This document shows, one piece after another, positions 1 to 8,749 of a DNA stretch of 44,879 bases. The stretch is from the NCBI GenBank assembly GCA_964352715.1, contig CAYGSU010000030.1:1-44879 (forward strand). The letters are read 5' to 3'. Numbering within the stretch: the first letter of the stretch is position 1; every line of letters starts with the position of its first letter. The stretch comes from JAVKBW01 sp964352715. GTDB lineage: Bacteria > Pseudomonadota > Alphaproteobacteria > UBA8366 > Aestuariispiraceae. Below the pieces are notes generated by a model, which was given only the letters and a program-made list of their open reading frames with translations, had not been told where the DNA came from and searched no databases. The translations under genes were made by a program, and so were the position numbers.

Positions 1-1373
1 ATGCGGTCTACGGCGTCAATACCGGTTTTGGTAAGCTGGCGCAGACCCGTATCGCGCCGGCGGATACCGCAACGCTGCAACGCAACCTGATCCTGTCGCA
101 TGCAAGCGGCGTCGGCCACACCCTTGCCGATGGCGTTGTCCGACTGATCATGACGACCAAGCTGATATCGCTGGGCAGAGGCGCCTCCGGCGTTCGCTGG
201 GAGCTCATTCAACTGCTGCAGGATATGCTGTCGAAAAACGTGCTGCCGGTGATCCCGTCGCAGGGGTCGGTTGGCGCGAGCGGCGATCTTGCCCCCCTCG
301 CCCATATGACTGCCGCCCTGATCGGCGAAGGCGAAGCCACCATCGACGGTGAACGGATGCCGGCCCGCAATGCGCTTTCGAAAGCCGGGCTGGAGCCGAT
401 TGAGCTCGGGCCGAAAGAAGGCCTGGGTATGATAAACGGCACACAGGTTTCAACGGCGTTGGCGCTGGCCGCCCTGTTCGAAACCCGACGTCTGGCGAAA
501 ACCGCGTTGGTGACCGGCGCGCTTTCCACCGACGCGGCGATGGGGTCATCCGCGCCGTTCCGGGCCGAAGTGCACGAGTTGCGCGGCCATGCCGGCCAGA
601 TCGAAGCCGGCGAGGTTCTGCGTGCGCTGATGGCCGGATCGGAAATCCGGGAATCCCATCGCGAGGACGATCAGCGGGTGCAGGACCCCTACTGCCTGCG
701 CTGCCAGCCGCAGGTGATGGGCGCCTGCCTCGACCTTCTGGATGTCATTGCACACACGCTGGAAATCGAAGCGAATGCGGTGACTGACAACCCGTTGGTT
801 CTGGAAGACGGCGATATCGTCTCCGGCGGCAACTTTCACGCCGAACCGGTGGCTTTCGCGGCCGACCAGATGGCGCTGGCCATCGCCGAGATCGGTGCGA
901 TTGCACAGCGCCGTATCGCCATGCTGGTCGACCCGGCGATGAATTTCGGCCTGCCTGCCTTCCTGACGCCGCGTCCGGGTCTGAATTCGGGCTTCATGAT
1001 CGCCGAAGTCACCAGCGCCGCCCTGATGTCGGAAAACAAGCAGAAGGCGGCCCCGTGTTCTGTCGATTCAACACCGACCAGCGCCAACCAGGAAGATCAT
1101 GTTTCGATGGCCTGTCACGCTGCTTACCGGCTGCTTTCAATGAAGGACAATTTGACCAACATTCTGGCGATTGAATATCTGGTCTCATCGCAGGGCATCG
1201 AATTTCGCGCGCCCCTGCGGACCAGTGCGCCGCTGCAGGCGGCCATCAACCGCCTGCGCGACGACGTGCCGACACTCGGCGACGACCGCCTGATCGCGCC
1301 GGATATCGAAGCTGCAGCGAACCTGGTGAGGAGCGGCGCTGTTCTTGCCGCAATCGAGGACGGGCTCGGCTAA
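1..1373 (+). CDS. hutH: Histidine ammonia-lyase, 5' end missing
   Basis: Deaminates L-histidine to urocanate, the first step of cytosolic histidine degradation. The frame is open from the window edge (first full codon at base 3) to TAA at 1371-1373, giving 456 residues. The family is usually about 510, so roughly the first 50 are missing. The opening residues VYGVNTGFGKLA are the family signature. The Ala-Ser-Gly triad that cyclises into the MIO cofactor lies at 276-284, within SVGASGDLAPLAHM. Downstream QDPYCLRCQPQVMG and the NFHAEP block are also typical. An internal ATG at 150 lies inside the conserved core and is not the real start. No other hut gene is visible. The gene converges on the hydrolase gene ending at 1381. 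Confidence 0.95.
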   Translation, partial: AVYGVNTGFGKLAQTRIAPADTATLQRNLILSHASGVGHTLADGVVRLIMTTKLISLGRGASGVRWELIQLLQDMLSKNVLPVIPSQGSVGASGDLAPLAHMTAALIGEGEATIDGERMPARNALSKAGLEPIELGPKEGLGMINGTQVSTALALAALFETRRLAKTALVTGALSTDAAMGSSAPFRAEVHELRGHAGQIEAGEVLRALMAGSEIRESHREDDQRVQDPYCLRCQPQVMGACLDLLDVIAHTLEIEANAVTDNPLVLEDGDIVSGGNFHAEPVAFAADQMALAIAEIGAIAQRRIAMLVDPAMNFGLPAFLTPRPGLNSGFMIAEVTSAALMSENKQKAAPCSVDSTPTSANQEDHVSMACHAAYRLLSMKDNLTNILAIEYLVSSQGIEFRAPLRTSAPLQAAINRLRDDVPTLGDDRLIAPDIEAAANLVRSGAVLAAIEDGLG

Positions 1374-1380
1374 ACCTGAT

Positions 1381-2580
1381 CTAGGCGACAAGCGCACCAT
1401 GAACCAGCGCTTTCAGTTCGGCGCGGTTCGGGTACGCGTCCGACGGAATAAGCTGGGTGAAGAATACCACGGTCAACTGTTCTACGGGATCAGTCCAGAA
1501 GAAGGTGCTGGCCAGACCGCCCCAGCCGAAATCGCCGACCGATCCCGGCACACCCATCTTGGCCGGGTTGGTCACGACGGCGCCGCCGATCCCGAAACCG
1601 ACGACATCCATCGGCATTTCCGCGAACGAAGTCGGATTTACCGAGGCAACACCGTCCGGCAGATGGTTCTGCCGCATGAAGGACACCGTGCGTGGCGACA
1701 GCAAGCGGTTGCCGTCCAGCGCTCCGCCCCGGCGGATCATTTCGCCGAACCGGAAATAATCATCGAGTGTCGACAGCAGCCCGCCGCCACCGGAGAGCGT
1801 TGCTACCCGTCCTTCAAGATACCGGCTATCTTCGGCTGAATCATACAGCCGCATAGGATCGGTGTCGGTCAGCTCGTAGCAGTCGGCGAAGCGGTCGATC
1901 TTGTCTTCCGGCAGAGCGAACCATGTTTCATCCATGCCCAGAGGGGAAAATATCTCGTCGCGCAGGAACCGGTCGAGCGTTTTGCCGGACACCGCTTCGA
2001 TCACCCGCCCCGCAACATCGATGGACGCGGAATATTCGAACCGCGATCCCGGCACGAACATCAGCGGCAGGGAAGCAAGGTCACGTACCTTTTCCGCCAG
2101 TGTCTTGTTATCGGGAAAAAAGTTCAGCCCCGCCCTGTCATAGGCATCCGATAAAAGGGAACTGTTAAGCCCATAGGTCATGCCGGCCGTGTGGGTCAGA
2201 AGATGATGGATGGTTGGCGCGGCACAGGGTTCGGTCTGATCAAGTGATGTCGCGCCGGCGATCAGGGCCCGGCAATCCGAGAATTCAGGCAGGAAGCGGC
2301 TGATTGGCGCATCCAGATGAATAAGGCCCTTTTCCAGCAGCAGCATCACCGCCGTCGACGTGATCAGCTTGCTCATCGAAAAGATACGGACGATCGTGTC
2401 CGCCTCGTAGGGAAGCTGTTTCCCGATCGACCGCATGCCGGTCTCGTACCGGTGCGCGATGGTGCCGTTGCGCGCGATCAGAACAGAGCAACCCGGGAAC
2501 TTTCCGTCGTCCACATAACGCTGCATCCAGTCGTCGATCCGCCTCAGACGCGCCCGGTCAAACCCTTCATTCTGTGCCAT
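1381..2580 (-). CDS. Serine hydrolase, beta-lactamase class C / esterase fold
   Basis: A 399-residue protein of the beta-lactamase-related serine hydrolase family (Pfam Beta-lactamase; class C, EstB and D-aminopeptidase relatives). The nucleophile motif S-x-x-K is at residues 68-71 (SMSK). The second motif is Y183-S-A-S, as in EstB-type esterases. A glycine-rich GWGGLAST segment near the C-terminus fits the third motif. No signal peptide is seen, so a cytoplasmic esterase or peptidase is more likely than a periplasmic beta-lactamase. A terminator separates it from the BCCT gene upstream, so it is probably its own transcription unit. The substrate cannot be told from sequence. Confidence 0.88.
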   Translation of the reverse strand: MAQNEGFDRARLRRIDDWMQRYVDDGKFPGCSVLIARNGTIAHRYETGMRSIGKQLPYEADTIVRIFSMSKLITSTAVMLLLEKGLIHLDAPISRFLPEFSDCRALIAGATSLDQTEPCAAPTIHHLLTHTAGMTYGLNSSLLSDAYDRAGLNFFPDNKTLAEKVRDLASLPLMFVPGSRFEYSASIDVAGRVIEAVSGKTLDRFLRDEIFSPLGMDETWFALPEDKIDRFADCYELTDTDPMRLYDSAEDSRYLEGRVATLSGGGGLLSTLDDYFRFGEMIRRGGALDGNRLLSPRTVSFMRQNHLPDGVASVNPTSFAEMPMDVVGFGIGGAVVTNPAKMGVPGSVGDFGWGGLASTFFWTDPVEQLTVVFFTQLIPSDAYPNRAELKALVHGALVA

Positions 2581-2643
2581 GCCATATCCTTTCTCAGTCA
2601 GTCGCGGGCACGATACATCGGTTGCCCGGATATGACATCAGGC

Positions 2644-2673
2644 AAAAAAGTGGGGCCGGATTTCTCCGGCCCC
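2644..2673 (-). terminator. Rho-independent terminator after BCCT gene
   Basis: On the minus strand GGGGCCGG, a six-base loop and CCGGCCCC form a perfect 8-bp stem (2652-2673), followed within two bases by six Ts (complement of 2644-2649). It lies just downstream of the BCCT stop codon and separates that operon from the hydrolase gene. Confidence 0.85.
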
Positions 2674-2697
2674 GAGAGGGAGATTGTCGTTCGCGTC

Positions 2698-4299
2698 TTA
2701 GCGGTTGAGGAATTCCATCTCGAATTTGTCCTCCACATCGGGAACCGGGAAATCCTCATGCAGTGTTTTCACCATGCCGTAGACCATCATCAACAGCATG
2801 ACGGCAATCGGAAGCCCTGCGACGATAGACGCGGTCTGCAAAGCGCCGAGTCCGCCGGCCAGCATCAGGACACCGGCAACCACACCCGACGTCACGCCCC
2901 AGAAGATCCGGAACCGCACCGGCGGATGTTCGTCGCCCATCGACAGCATGGTGCACATCACCAGCGTGCCGGAATCCGATGAAGTTACGAACCACGATAT
3001 CAAAAGGATCGTTATCAGCACGGTAATCGGTGTCGTCAGACTTTCGTAGCCGAAACCCGCCACCGTCTGGAATACGCCGGTTGCATAATCCGCATTGACG
3101 GCATCAATGACCCCGCCGTTGCTGAACAGGTCAACCCCCGTCGCCGCCGCACCGAAAGCGCCCATCCACAGCACGACGACGGATGTCGGCAGTAACAGAA
3201 CGCAAAGGCAGAATTCGCGGATCGTCCGGCCTCTGGAAATACGGGCGATGAAAAGTCCGACAAACGGGCACCAGGCAATCCACCAGCCCCAGTAGAAGAT
3301 GGTCCACCAGCTCTGCCACTGGCTTTCGGGATCGCCGTCGATCCAGAAGCCCATCGGAATGAAGTTCCAGATGTAGTCGCCGAAGCCGGAAATCACCATG
3401 CCGAGCATGAAAGCGGTCGGCCCCAGAATGAAGAACAATGCCAGCAGACCGACACTGGCCCAGACATTACATTCACTGAGGATACGCACGCCCTTGCCGA
3501 CACCGGAGGCGGCAGATGCCGTTCCCATGCAGGTAATGATGGCCACCAGGATCAACTGGTTGGTCTGGGTGTTTTCCATCCAGCCGAGGTTTTCCAGACC
3601 GGCGGCAATCGGGGTGACGCCGAGGCCGAGCGACGTGGCCAGACCGAAGATCGTACCGAACACGCCGAGCAGATCGACGACATGGCCCCATGGACCGTAG
3701 ATTTTTTCCTTCAGGATCGGATACATCACCGCCCGCAATGAAAGCGGAATGCCCTTGCGGTAGGAGAAGTAGGCGAGGCTCAGCCCGACAAGCACATAAA
3801 GGCCCCAGCCATGCAGGCCCCAATGCAGGTTGGTCACCAGCGTCGCGACACCGGCGGCCGATACTGTACTCGCTTCAATGCCTGCCTTGGTCAGGAACGG
3901 ATTGCCTTGAATATGGTACATCGGTTCGGCAACGCCCCAGTAGATCAGCCCTGAGCCGAGACCGGCGCTGAACAGCATGCAGATCCATGAAAACGTTGAG
4001 AAATCCGGCTCATCATCGTCCTTGCCCAACTTTACATGGCCGAACCGGCTGGCAAGCAGCCAGAAAACGAAAAACAGAACGACGTTCACGACCAGCACAT
4101 AAAACCAGTCCAGCGTATTGATGATGAAGTTTTTGCCCGACGCAAATACGGCGGCTGAATCCTCAACATCGACAATTGTGAATCCGACGAACCCGATAAT
4201 CATGATCATCGACAGTATCGCCATACTCGCATTCATGCCCTTGAACAGGCCTGACTTCGAAACAAGGTCTTCCGGATTCGGTTGAGTGTCTTCACTCAT
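2698..4299 (-). CDS. BCCT-family betaine/carnitine/choline-type transporter
   Basis: A 533-residue inner-membrane secondary transporter for quaternary or tertiary ammonium solutes, with about twelve hydrophobic segments. Family marks include GSGLIYWGVAEP (residues 114-125), the TM4 aromatic pattern W160-x4-W165-x2-Y168, and the TM8 stretch FYWGWWIAW (335-343) followed by ARISRGRTIREF. These aromatics build the trimethylammonium cage in BetP. No long regulatory C-terminal tail is present, so osmosensing like BetP is not indicated. A strong ribosome site (GGGGAGG) precedes the ATG. It lies 31 bases downstream of a solute-binding-protein gene on the same strand, probably in one operon. Betaine, choline, carnitine or a related methylated amine are all possible substrates. 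Confidence 0.93.
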   Translation of the reverse strand: MSEDTQPNPEDLVSKSGLFKGMNASMAILSMIMIIGFVGFTIVDVEDSAAVFASGKNFIINTLDWFYVLVVNVVLFFVFWLLASRFGHVKLGKDDDEPDFSTFSWICMLFSAGLGSGLIYWGVAEPMYHIQGNPFLTKAGIEASTVSAAGVATLVTNLHWGLHGWGLYVLVGLSLAYFSYRKGIPLSLRAVMYPILKEKIYGPWGHVVDLLGVFGTIFGLATSLGLGVTPIAAGLENLGWMENTQTNQLILVAIITCMGTASAASGVGKGVRILSECNVWASVGLLALFFILGPTAFMLGMVISGFGDYIWNFIPMGFWIDGDPESQWQSWWTIFYWGWWIAWCPFVGLFIARISRGRTIREFCLCVLLLPTSVVVLWMGAFGAAATGVDLFSNGGVIDAVNADYATGVFQTVAGFGYESLTTPITVLITILLISWFVTSSDSGTLVMCTMLSMGDEHPPVRFRIFWGVTSGVVAGVLMLAGGLGALQTASIVAGLPIAVMLLMMVYGMVKTLHEDFPVPDVEDKFEMEFLNR

Positions 4300-4330
4300 C
4301 GATTTTCCTCCCCTATTCAGTTTTCATTGT

Positions 4331-5464
4331 TTAGCGCACAGTGCCGGAAGCACCTTGCCGACCGGTATCTGCAAACCACGCATCGAAGGCCTCTTCCAAG
4401 ACCGTATGATTTCGCGACCACCATTCCGCATCCGACATGATCAGCAACTCGTCTGCTTTTGCCGGATTGTTGGGAAGTCGCGACAGAACATCATCCGATA
4501 ACAGATCAAGCGATGATTTTCGGGTCGGACCATTCGGCAGATATTCCACCATATTCGCCAGCGATTCCGAACTGCTGGCATAGCGGATGAAATCAATCGC
4601 GGCCTGCTTGTTACGGCTGCCTTTCGGAATACCGAACAGATCGAGTTCAATGACGCGGCCGTCCCAGACGACCTCAAAACTGGCGCCCTCTTCTTCCGCC
4701 GCGACCGCACCGGTGGTTGCCCAGATTGACGACATAGCAACATCACCGGCATTCAGCAGGCGAACCGGTTCGCGGCCATTGTCCCAGACCTGCAGGCCGG
4801 GCCGGATGCGTTCCATCACCTTCAGGGCGCGCTTGACGCCTTCCGGTGTAACCAGCGTGCTGTAGACCTTGTCACGTGGAACGCCGTCGGCCATCAGAGC
4901 CCATTCCATGACAACAGTCGGATCGTTACGGATGGCACGACGACCCGGATATTTCTTGGTGTTGAAGAAATCGGCAATTGAGGACGGCTGATCGGTGGTG
5001 AACCTGTCGGTGTTATAAGCGAAAGCCGTTGCCCACACGATAACGCCGACACCGCATTTGTTCAGCGCACCGTCGACGAAATCCTCACGGAACGGCGTGC
5101 CGTCCGATCCGGCCGGCAATTGAATGTCCGACAGGTCTTCAAGCAGACCTTGTTCGCAGGCGCGCAAGGAATCCGCCTGTGTCAGATCGACGACATCCCA
5201 GATGACATTCGCGGATTCGACCTGATCGCGAATTTCACCGATGCCGCCGGCATAATGTTCGACATAGACGCTTTTGCCGGTCTCGTTCTCGTAGGGACGG
5301 ACAAAGCCCAGCATCTGGCTGCGCATATAGGGGCCGGTCCATGTCGTAAACGTCAGATCGGACCCTCCCTGCTGCGCCTGACCAGGCGTCGGCGCCGCAA
5401 TCAGTCCAAGAAGTGCAAATGCGACAATCCCGCCGCACAGACGCTTCAATGTGTAAAAAAGCAT
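4331..5464 (-). CDS. PotD-like extracellular solute-binding protein
   Basis: A 377-residue periplasmic binding protein of the spermidine/putrescine-like (PotD, SBP type 2) class. The start at 5464 is chosen because GGGAGG lies just upstream and the protein then opens with a basic n-region, a hydrophobic core and a cleavage site near residue 30 (GQA/QQ). The mature protein begins DLTFTTWTGPYM, typical of the class, and has the GVGVIVWATAFAYN block. No ABC permease or ATPase gene is in the window; the next gene downstream is a BCCT carrier. It is therefore an orphan binding protein, or it serves a transporter encoded elsewhere. A polyamine, amino acid or betaine-like ligand is possible. Confidence 0.88.
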   Translation of the reverse strand: MLFYTLKRLCGGIVAFALLGLIAAPTPGQAQQGGSDLTFTTWTGPYMRSQMLGFVRPYENETGKSVYVEHYAGGIGEIRDQVESANVIWDVVDLTQADSLRACEQGLLEDLSDIQLPAGSDGTPFREDFVDGALNKCGVGVIVWATAFAYNTDRFTTDQPSSIADFFNTKKYPGRRAIRNDPTVVMEWALMADGVPRDKVYSTLVTPEGVKRALKVMERIRPGLQVWDNGREPVRLLNAGDVAMSSIWATTGAVAAEEEGASFEVVWDGRVIELDLFGIPKGSRNKQAAIDFIRYASSSESLANMVEYLPNGPTRKSSLDLLSDDVLSRLPNNPAKADELLIMSDAEWWSRNHTVLEEAFDAWFADTGRQGASGTVR

Positions 5465-5736
5465 CAAAACCTCCCGTGTTATTTGATGGTTCGTGTCATC
5501 AAACAGGCAGGAGACTTGGTCTTTTTTCAGAGTGCAACTTTGTCGACGTCCCCCGACGGCTCGACGAAGGATCAATTAAGTCATGTTTTAATTATGGGTT
5601 TTCTATTCATATGCGGCATCGATCTGCATAAATACGCCATTCATGCGTACTTTTCAGCCACAACAGTCGGGGAAGTTTCGAAAGCGCAATCCGGAGTGTC
5701 TTATTCAGAATTGTAAAATTGGATTAATCAGCGACA
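5465..5736. other. Intergenic region upstream of the PotD-like gene
   Basis: 272 bases between the mocE-like stop and the binding-protein start. It is AT-rich toward the mocE side. No terminator or convincing coding frame was found. An inverted repeat at 5482-5503 is listed separately. Confidence 0.5.
5482..5503. promoter_or_regulatory. Inverted repeat upstream of the PotD-like gene
   Basis: TTTGATG, an 8-base spacer and CATCAAA form perfect 7-bp arms. The 22-base site ends 18 bases before the start codon at 5464, close enough to overlap the leader or ribosome site. This would suit a repressor operator for the binding-protein/BCCT operon. The regulator is unknown. Confidence 0.4.
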
Positions 5737-6045
5737 TCAAAGACGGATAAGAACTGCGCCGCCCTCGATCTTGACGTCATAGGTCTTCAGATCAACGCAG
5801 ACCGGCGCGGAGAGCGCCTTGCCCGATGGAATATCGAAGCGCCCCTGATGCAACGGGCATTCGATCACCGTGCCGATGACGATGCCGTCTTCCAGATGCT
5901 GTTCTTCGTGGGTGCACAGGCCGTCAGTCGCGAAGAACCCCTTTTCCGTGTTGTAGACCGCATAGGTCTTCCCTGCATGATCGAAGCGGATCAGATCCTC
6001 CTCATCAATTGCATCGGCATTGCAGACCCGCACCCACTCGCTCAT
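5737..6045 (-). CDS. Rieske [2Fe-2S] ferredoxin, MocE-like
   Basis: A 102-residue soluble Rieske protein that would pass electrons to an oxygenase. The cluster ligands are visible as C44-T-H46 and C63-P-L-H66. The start at 6045 overlaps the stop of the upstream membrane oxygenase gene as ATGA, indicating translational coupling. Length and pairing match MocE, the ferredoxin of the rhizopine-degrading MocDEF system, and similar small ferredoxins of dioxygenases. No ferredoxin reductase gene is nearby, so a reductase elsewhere must supply electrons. The open frame continues far upstream in the oxygenase gene, but only this part has protein-like Rieske content. Confidence 0.9.
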   Translation of the reverse strand: MSEWVRVCNADAIDEEDLIRFDHAGKTYAVYNTEKGFFATDGLCTHEEQHLEDGIVIGTVIECPLHQGRFDIPSGKALSAPVCVDLKTYDVKIEGGAVLIRL

Positions 6046-7070
6046 GTCATCGAGGCCTTGGCAACCGGCGTATAACCACCTTGTGTTATCATGTGCGGCG
6101 CCTGGCGGATCGTCGGCGCCTTCGTCGATTTCCCCAACGATCGCCGGATAACCACCTGCAAGACTTCCCAGTTGGTTTTCCATAAACCCGGATCCGGTTC
6201 CGGTAATTGATCGCTGATCAGCGCATTCAGTTTGGGTAGCGCATACCACGGCACCTGTGGATAGAGGTGGTGTTCCACGTGAAAGTTTATGTTCATGTAA
6301 AGGAAACGGCCTAGCCAATTGGTGCGGAATGACCGTGTTGAATGCAGGATGGACGGGTTGTTCTCTTCCATCTCGACATGCTGGATCAGAGTGAACAACA
6401 GCATTACCGGCCACCCGACGAGACGCGGTATAACAATATATATCAAAGGCCACATATAGCCTGCGGCGATCAGACCGGCGATCCCCGCATAGCCCAGGAT
6501 AAAAAGCCGCGCGCCCCATTTGAGCTTCGGCAATTCAGGTTCCGGCGTATAAACCCGGACCTTTGCGTCGAACCTGCCCAGCGCAAGGCGGATCAGAAGC
6601 TTTACGTAATAACTGAGATAGTAGAGACCGGAAACTTCCTTGAACCAGCCGGAGAACGCCATCGGCGTATCGAACGGCATCTGGCTGTCGAGACCAACCT
6701 GCCAGGTATAGGTATGGTGCCGGGTATGTGAATAGCGCCGGTGATATGGTTCCTCGCCATAGAAAAACGCGGAAACGTAAAAGGCGGTCTCGTTCAGCCA
6801 GCGGCTTTTGAAAGCCGTGCCATGCGCGGTTTCATGGCTGATCGCATAGACCGGCACACAAAACACCGTCGCATAGGCCAGCATCGCCGGAATGATCCAC
6901 CACGTGCCCCAGGCAAAATGCACACCGATACCAGTCACGCCCAGCATGATCCCCCATTGCAGAAGATACAGCAGCCCTGGCACATCGCTGCGCCTGGCGA
7001 TTGCCTTCATCGCCTTTTTGTCGATTCTGATACCGGAAGAGGATGCATTGGTCGGTCGATGCTCGGTCAT
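6042..7070 (-). CDS. Membrane fatty-acid-desaturase-fold oxygenase, MocD-like
   Basis: A 342-residue diiron integral membrane oxygenase or desaturase. The three histidine boxes are H79ETAH83, H115TRHH119 and H264VEHH268, with hydrophobic segments around residues 31-77 and 186-232. The start at 7070 follows AGGA at 8 bases; an in-frame ATG at 7097 with AGGTG is a possible alternative. The coupled Rieske ferredoxin points to a MocD-type hydroxylase or demethylase rather than a simple lipid desaturase, since MocD/MocE remove an O-methyl group from rhizopine. That is inference; a lipid substrate cannot be excluded. It faces a divergent LysR gene that may control it. Confidence 0.85.
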   Translation of the reverse strand: MTEHRPTNASSSGIRIDKKAMKAIARRSDVPGLLYLLQWGIMLGVTGIGVHFAWGTWWIIPAMLAYATVFCVPVYAISHETAHGTAFKSRWLNETAFYVSAFFYGEEPYHRRYSHTRHHTYTWQVGLDSQMPFDTPMAFSGWFKEVSGLYYLSYYVKLLIRLALGRFDAKVRVYTPEPELPKLKWGARLFILGYAGIAGLIAAGYMWPLIYIVIPRLVGWPVMLLFTLIQHVEMEENNPSILHSTRSFRTNWLGRFLYMNINFHVEHHLYPQVPWYALPKLNALISDQLPEPDPGLWKTNWEVLQVVIRRSLGKSTKAPTIRQAPHMITQGGYTPVAKASMT

Positions 7071-7154
7071 GCAGATGATCCTGGTACAAATGTGCATTTC
7101 AACACCTGAAGTGTGCCGAGACGAGATCCTCTTTACGAACGAATAATCGTCGGT

Positions 7155-7176
7155 CATAAGATTAGTGAAACTTATG
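7155..7176. promoter_or_regulatory. Inverted repeat between MocD-like and LysR genes
   Basis: CATAAG, ten bases and CTTATG form perfect 6-bp arms, with partial extension on both sides (CGG before, CCG after). It ends 19 bases before the LysR start in the divergent promoter region. The size and place fit a LysR-type autoregulatory and target site. Confidence 0.45.
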
Positions 7177-7195
7177 TGCCGGTAATGAGGGCTGA

Positions 7196-8077
7196 ATGGC
7201 CAGAGACAGACTTCCGCCGTTGAACTGGCTTCGCGCATTCGAGGCCTCGGCCAGGCATCTTAGTTTCACCGGGGCTGCCGGCGAACTGAACATGACGCAA
7301 TCGGCAGTCAGCCAGCAAATCAAGGCGCTGGAAAACCATCTGGGCCGGATGCTGTTCTACCGCCGTACGCGGGCATTGGAACTCACCCAGTCCGGCCACA
7401 CCTATCTGCCGACAATCCAGGAAGCCTTTATCACCCTGGCGCGCGGCACGAACGCCCTGCTGGGGGCGGATGGTGGCCAGATCCTGGAGATCAAGTCCAA
7501 CCTCGCCTTTTCCGTTTTCTGGCTGACGCCACGTCTGAACCGTCTGTTCGACAAGCACCCGTGGATTTCCATAAACATCACCACGGCCCTGTGGCCATCA
7601 TCCGAACCGCCAACCGGCGCCTGTGTCGAATTCCGCTTCGAACGGGTCGACTGGGACGGTGTTATCGGCGAACGGATCAGTCACGACACGATCTTTCCAG
7701 TCTGCAAGCCGGAAATCGCCGCAACATTATCATCGCCGGAAGACCTGCTGTCGCATCGCCTGTTTGACTGCGACCAGATTCTTGGTGGCTGGGATGGCTG
7801 GCTGGCGGCGCAGGACATCACCCTGCCCGATGATACCGACATCAATCTGGCGACTACCTTTGTTATAACCCTGACGGCTGCGATGGCGAATACAGGCATC
7901 GCCCTGGCGCATGAAACGATCGCCAATGGCCTGATAGACAGCGGACAGCTGGCCCGCCCGTTCGCGGCCAGCATTCCGATGCAGCAGGCCTATTACTACG
8001 TCAAACCGGCGCGGAAAATGGCCACCCCTGCCACCGATGCCTTCACAGAATGGCTGTCGGAGGAGATGGGACGCTGA
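7196..8077 (+). CDS. LysR-family transcriptional regulator, GcvA-like
   Basis: A 293-residue DNA-binding regulator. The N-terminal winged helix-turn-helix opens PPLNWLRAFEASARHLSFT and runs to about residue 65 (ELNMTQSAVSQQIKALE), as in the GcvA/AmpR group. A LysR substrate-binding domain follows, with the HRLFDCDQ stretch. GAGG lies six bases before the ATG. It diverges from the MocD/MocE-like pair, the standard arrangement for a LysR gene and its target operon. It meets a small membrane-protein gene tail to tail at 8082. The co-inducer is unknown. Confidence 0.9.
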   Translation: MARDRLPPLNWLRAFEASARHLSFTGAAGELNMTQSAVSQQIKALENHLGRMLFYRRTRALELTQSGHTYLPTIQEAFITLARGTNALLGADGGQILEIKSNLAFSVFWLTPRLNRLFDKHPWISINITTALWPSSEPPTGACVEFRFERVDWDGVIGERISHDTIFPVCKPEIAATLSSPEDLLSHRLFDCDQILGGWDGWLAAQDITLPDDTDINLATTFVITLTAAMANTGIALAHETIANGLIDSGQLARPFAASIPMQQAYYYVKPARKMATPATDAFTEWLSEEMGR

Positions 8078-8081
8078 GTGG

Positions 8082-8282
8082 TCAGGACGGTCTCGCGGAG
8101 GTCGGGCGCTTGCGCCAGACGGGCACCAGAAAGACCACGCAGGCAATCAGAAACAGCAGACTGGCGGCAAAACCGACCCAGTCCTCGAACCGCAACGTCG
8201 TCCAGGTGAATGCAAGGGCAGACAGCGTGAACAACAGCCAACCGACAATGTTGAAACGCCATTCGGAGCGTGCGGACATCAT
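8082..8282 (-). CDS. Small two-helix membrane protein
   Basis: A 66-residue protein with hydrophobic segments at about residues 12-32 (FNIVGWLLFTLSAL...) and 36-58, and a basic C-terminal tail (WRKRP). I do not recognise a family. The start at 8282 is preferred over longer in-frame frames because GAGGAG lies about seven bases upstream. A second ATG follows immediately. It is isolated, tail to tail with the LysR gene, and its role is unknown. Confidence 0.6.
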   Translation of the reverse strand: MMSARSEWRFNIVGWLLFTLSALAFTWTTLRFEDWVGFAASLLFLIACVVFLVPVWRKRPTSARPS

Positions 8283-8749
8283 TCGATACTCCTCTCTGTC
8301 CTTGCGGGCCTGACCCCTTTTAGGCCAATCCCGGGCCATAAATTGAAAGCCGATGCGGAAGCGAAACTTTTCAATTTGTATCATCGCTTCCTTCCTGAGT
8401 AAGTAATACTATTCCTATTCAGGGTTCAAACGATTGTTTCTGCTGCATTTGCCTAAGATATTCTAATGATATAAACCGAGCCTGTGATTGTCGCATCAGC
8501 TGAATTACGCCTTCTCCCTGAAGACTCCAGCATTCTCGGCATTCGTTTTCTGGGCTGTATGCTCGATGCCCGAAGCTTACGGACATCTCCTGCATTGGTC
8601 GGTACACCTACCAGCCGATGCGCAAAATAACCGCATCACCACCAATCCCCTGCAAACCCGTGGATACGATTCCTCGTCACTCAGCCAATCGTTTCAGTGC
8701 TCTCACACTACAACAAACCGAAATCTTGACCTTGGCTGATCTCCAACCG
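8283..8749. other. Intergenic region with no convincing gene
   Basis: 467 bases between the small membrane-protein gene and the tdm stop. Short open frames exist on both strands but lack ribosome sites and recognisable protein character. TCAGCCAA (8681-8688) and TTGGCTGA (8732-8739) are perfect inverted octamers 43 bases apart, too far apart for a simple terminator. The promoter of the small membrane protein should lie near 8290-8400. Confidence 0.5.

Noticed and set aside
1381..2580. True beta-lactamase (antibiotic resistance)
   Set aside because: The second motif is YSAS rather than the class C YAN, and no signal peptide is present, so an esterase or peptidase relative is more likely.
8488..8739. 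83-codon open frame on the plus strand upstream of the tdm stop
   Set aside because: No ribosome site, no recognisable motif, and composition like non-coding DNA.
8681..8739. TCAGCCAA / TTGGCTGA inverted octamers downstream of tdm
   Set aside because: A 43-base spacer without a T tract makes a terminator unlikely.
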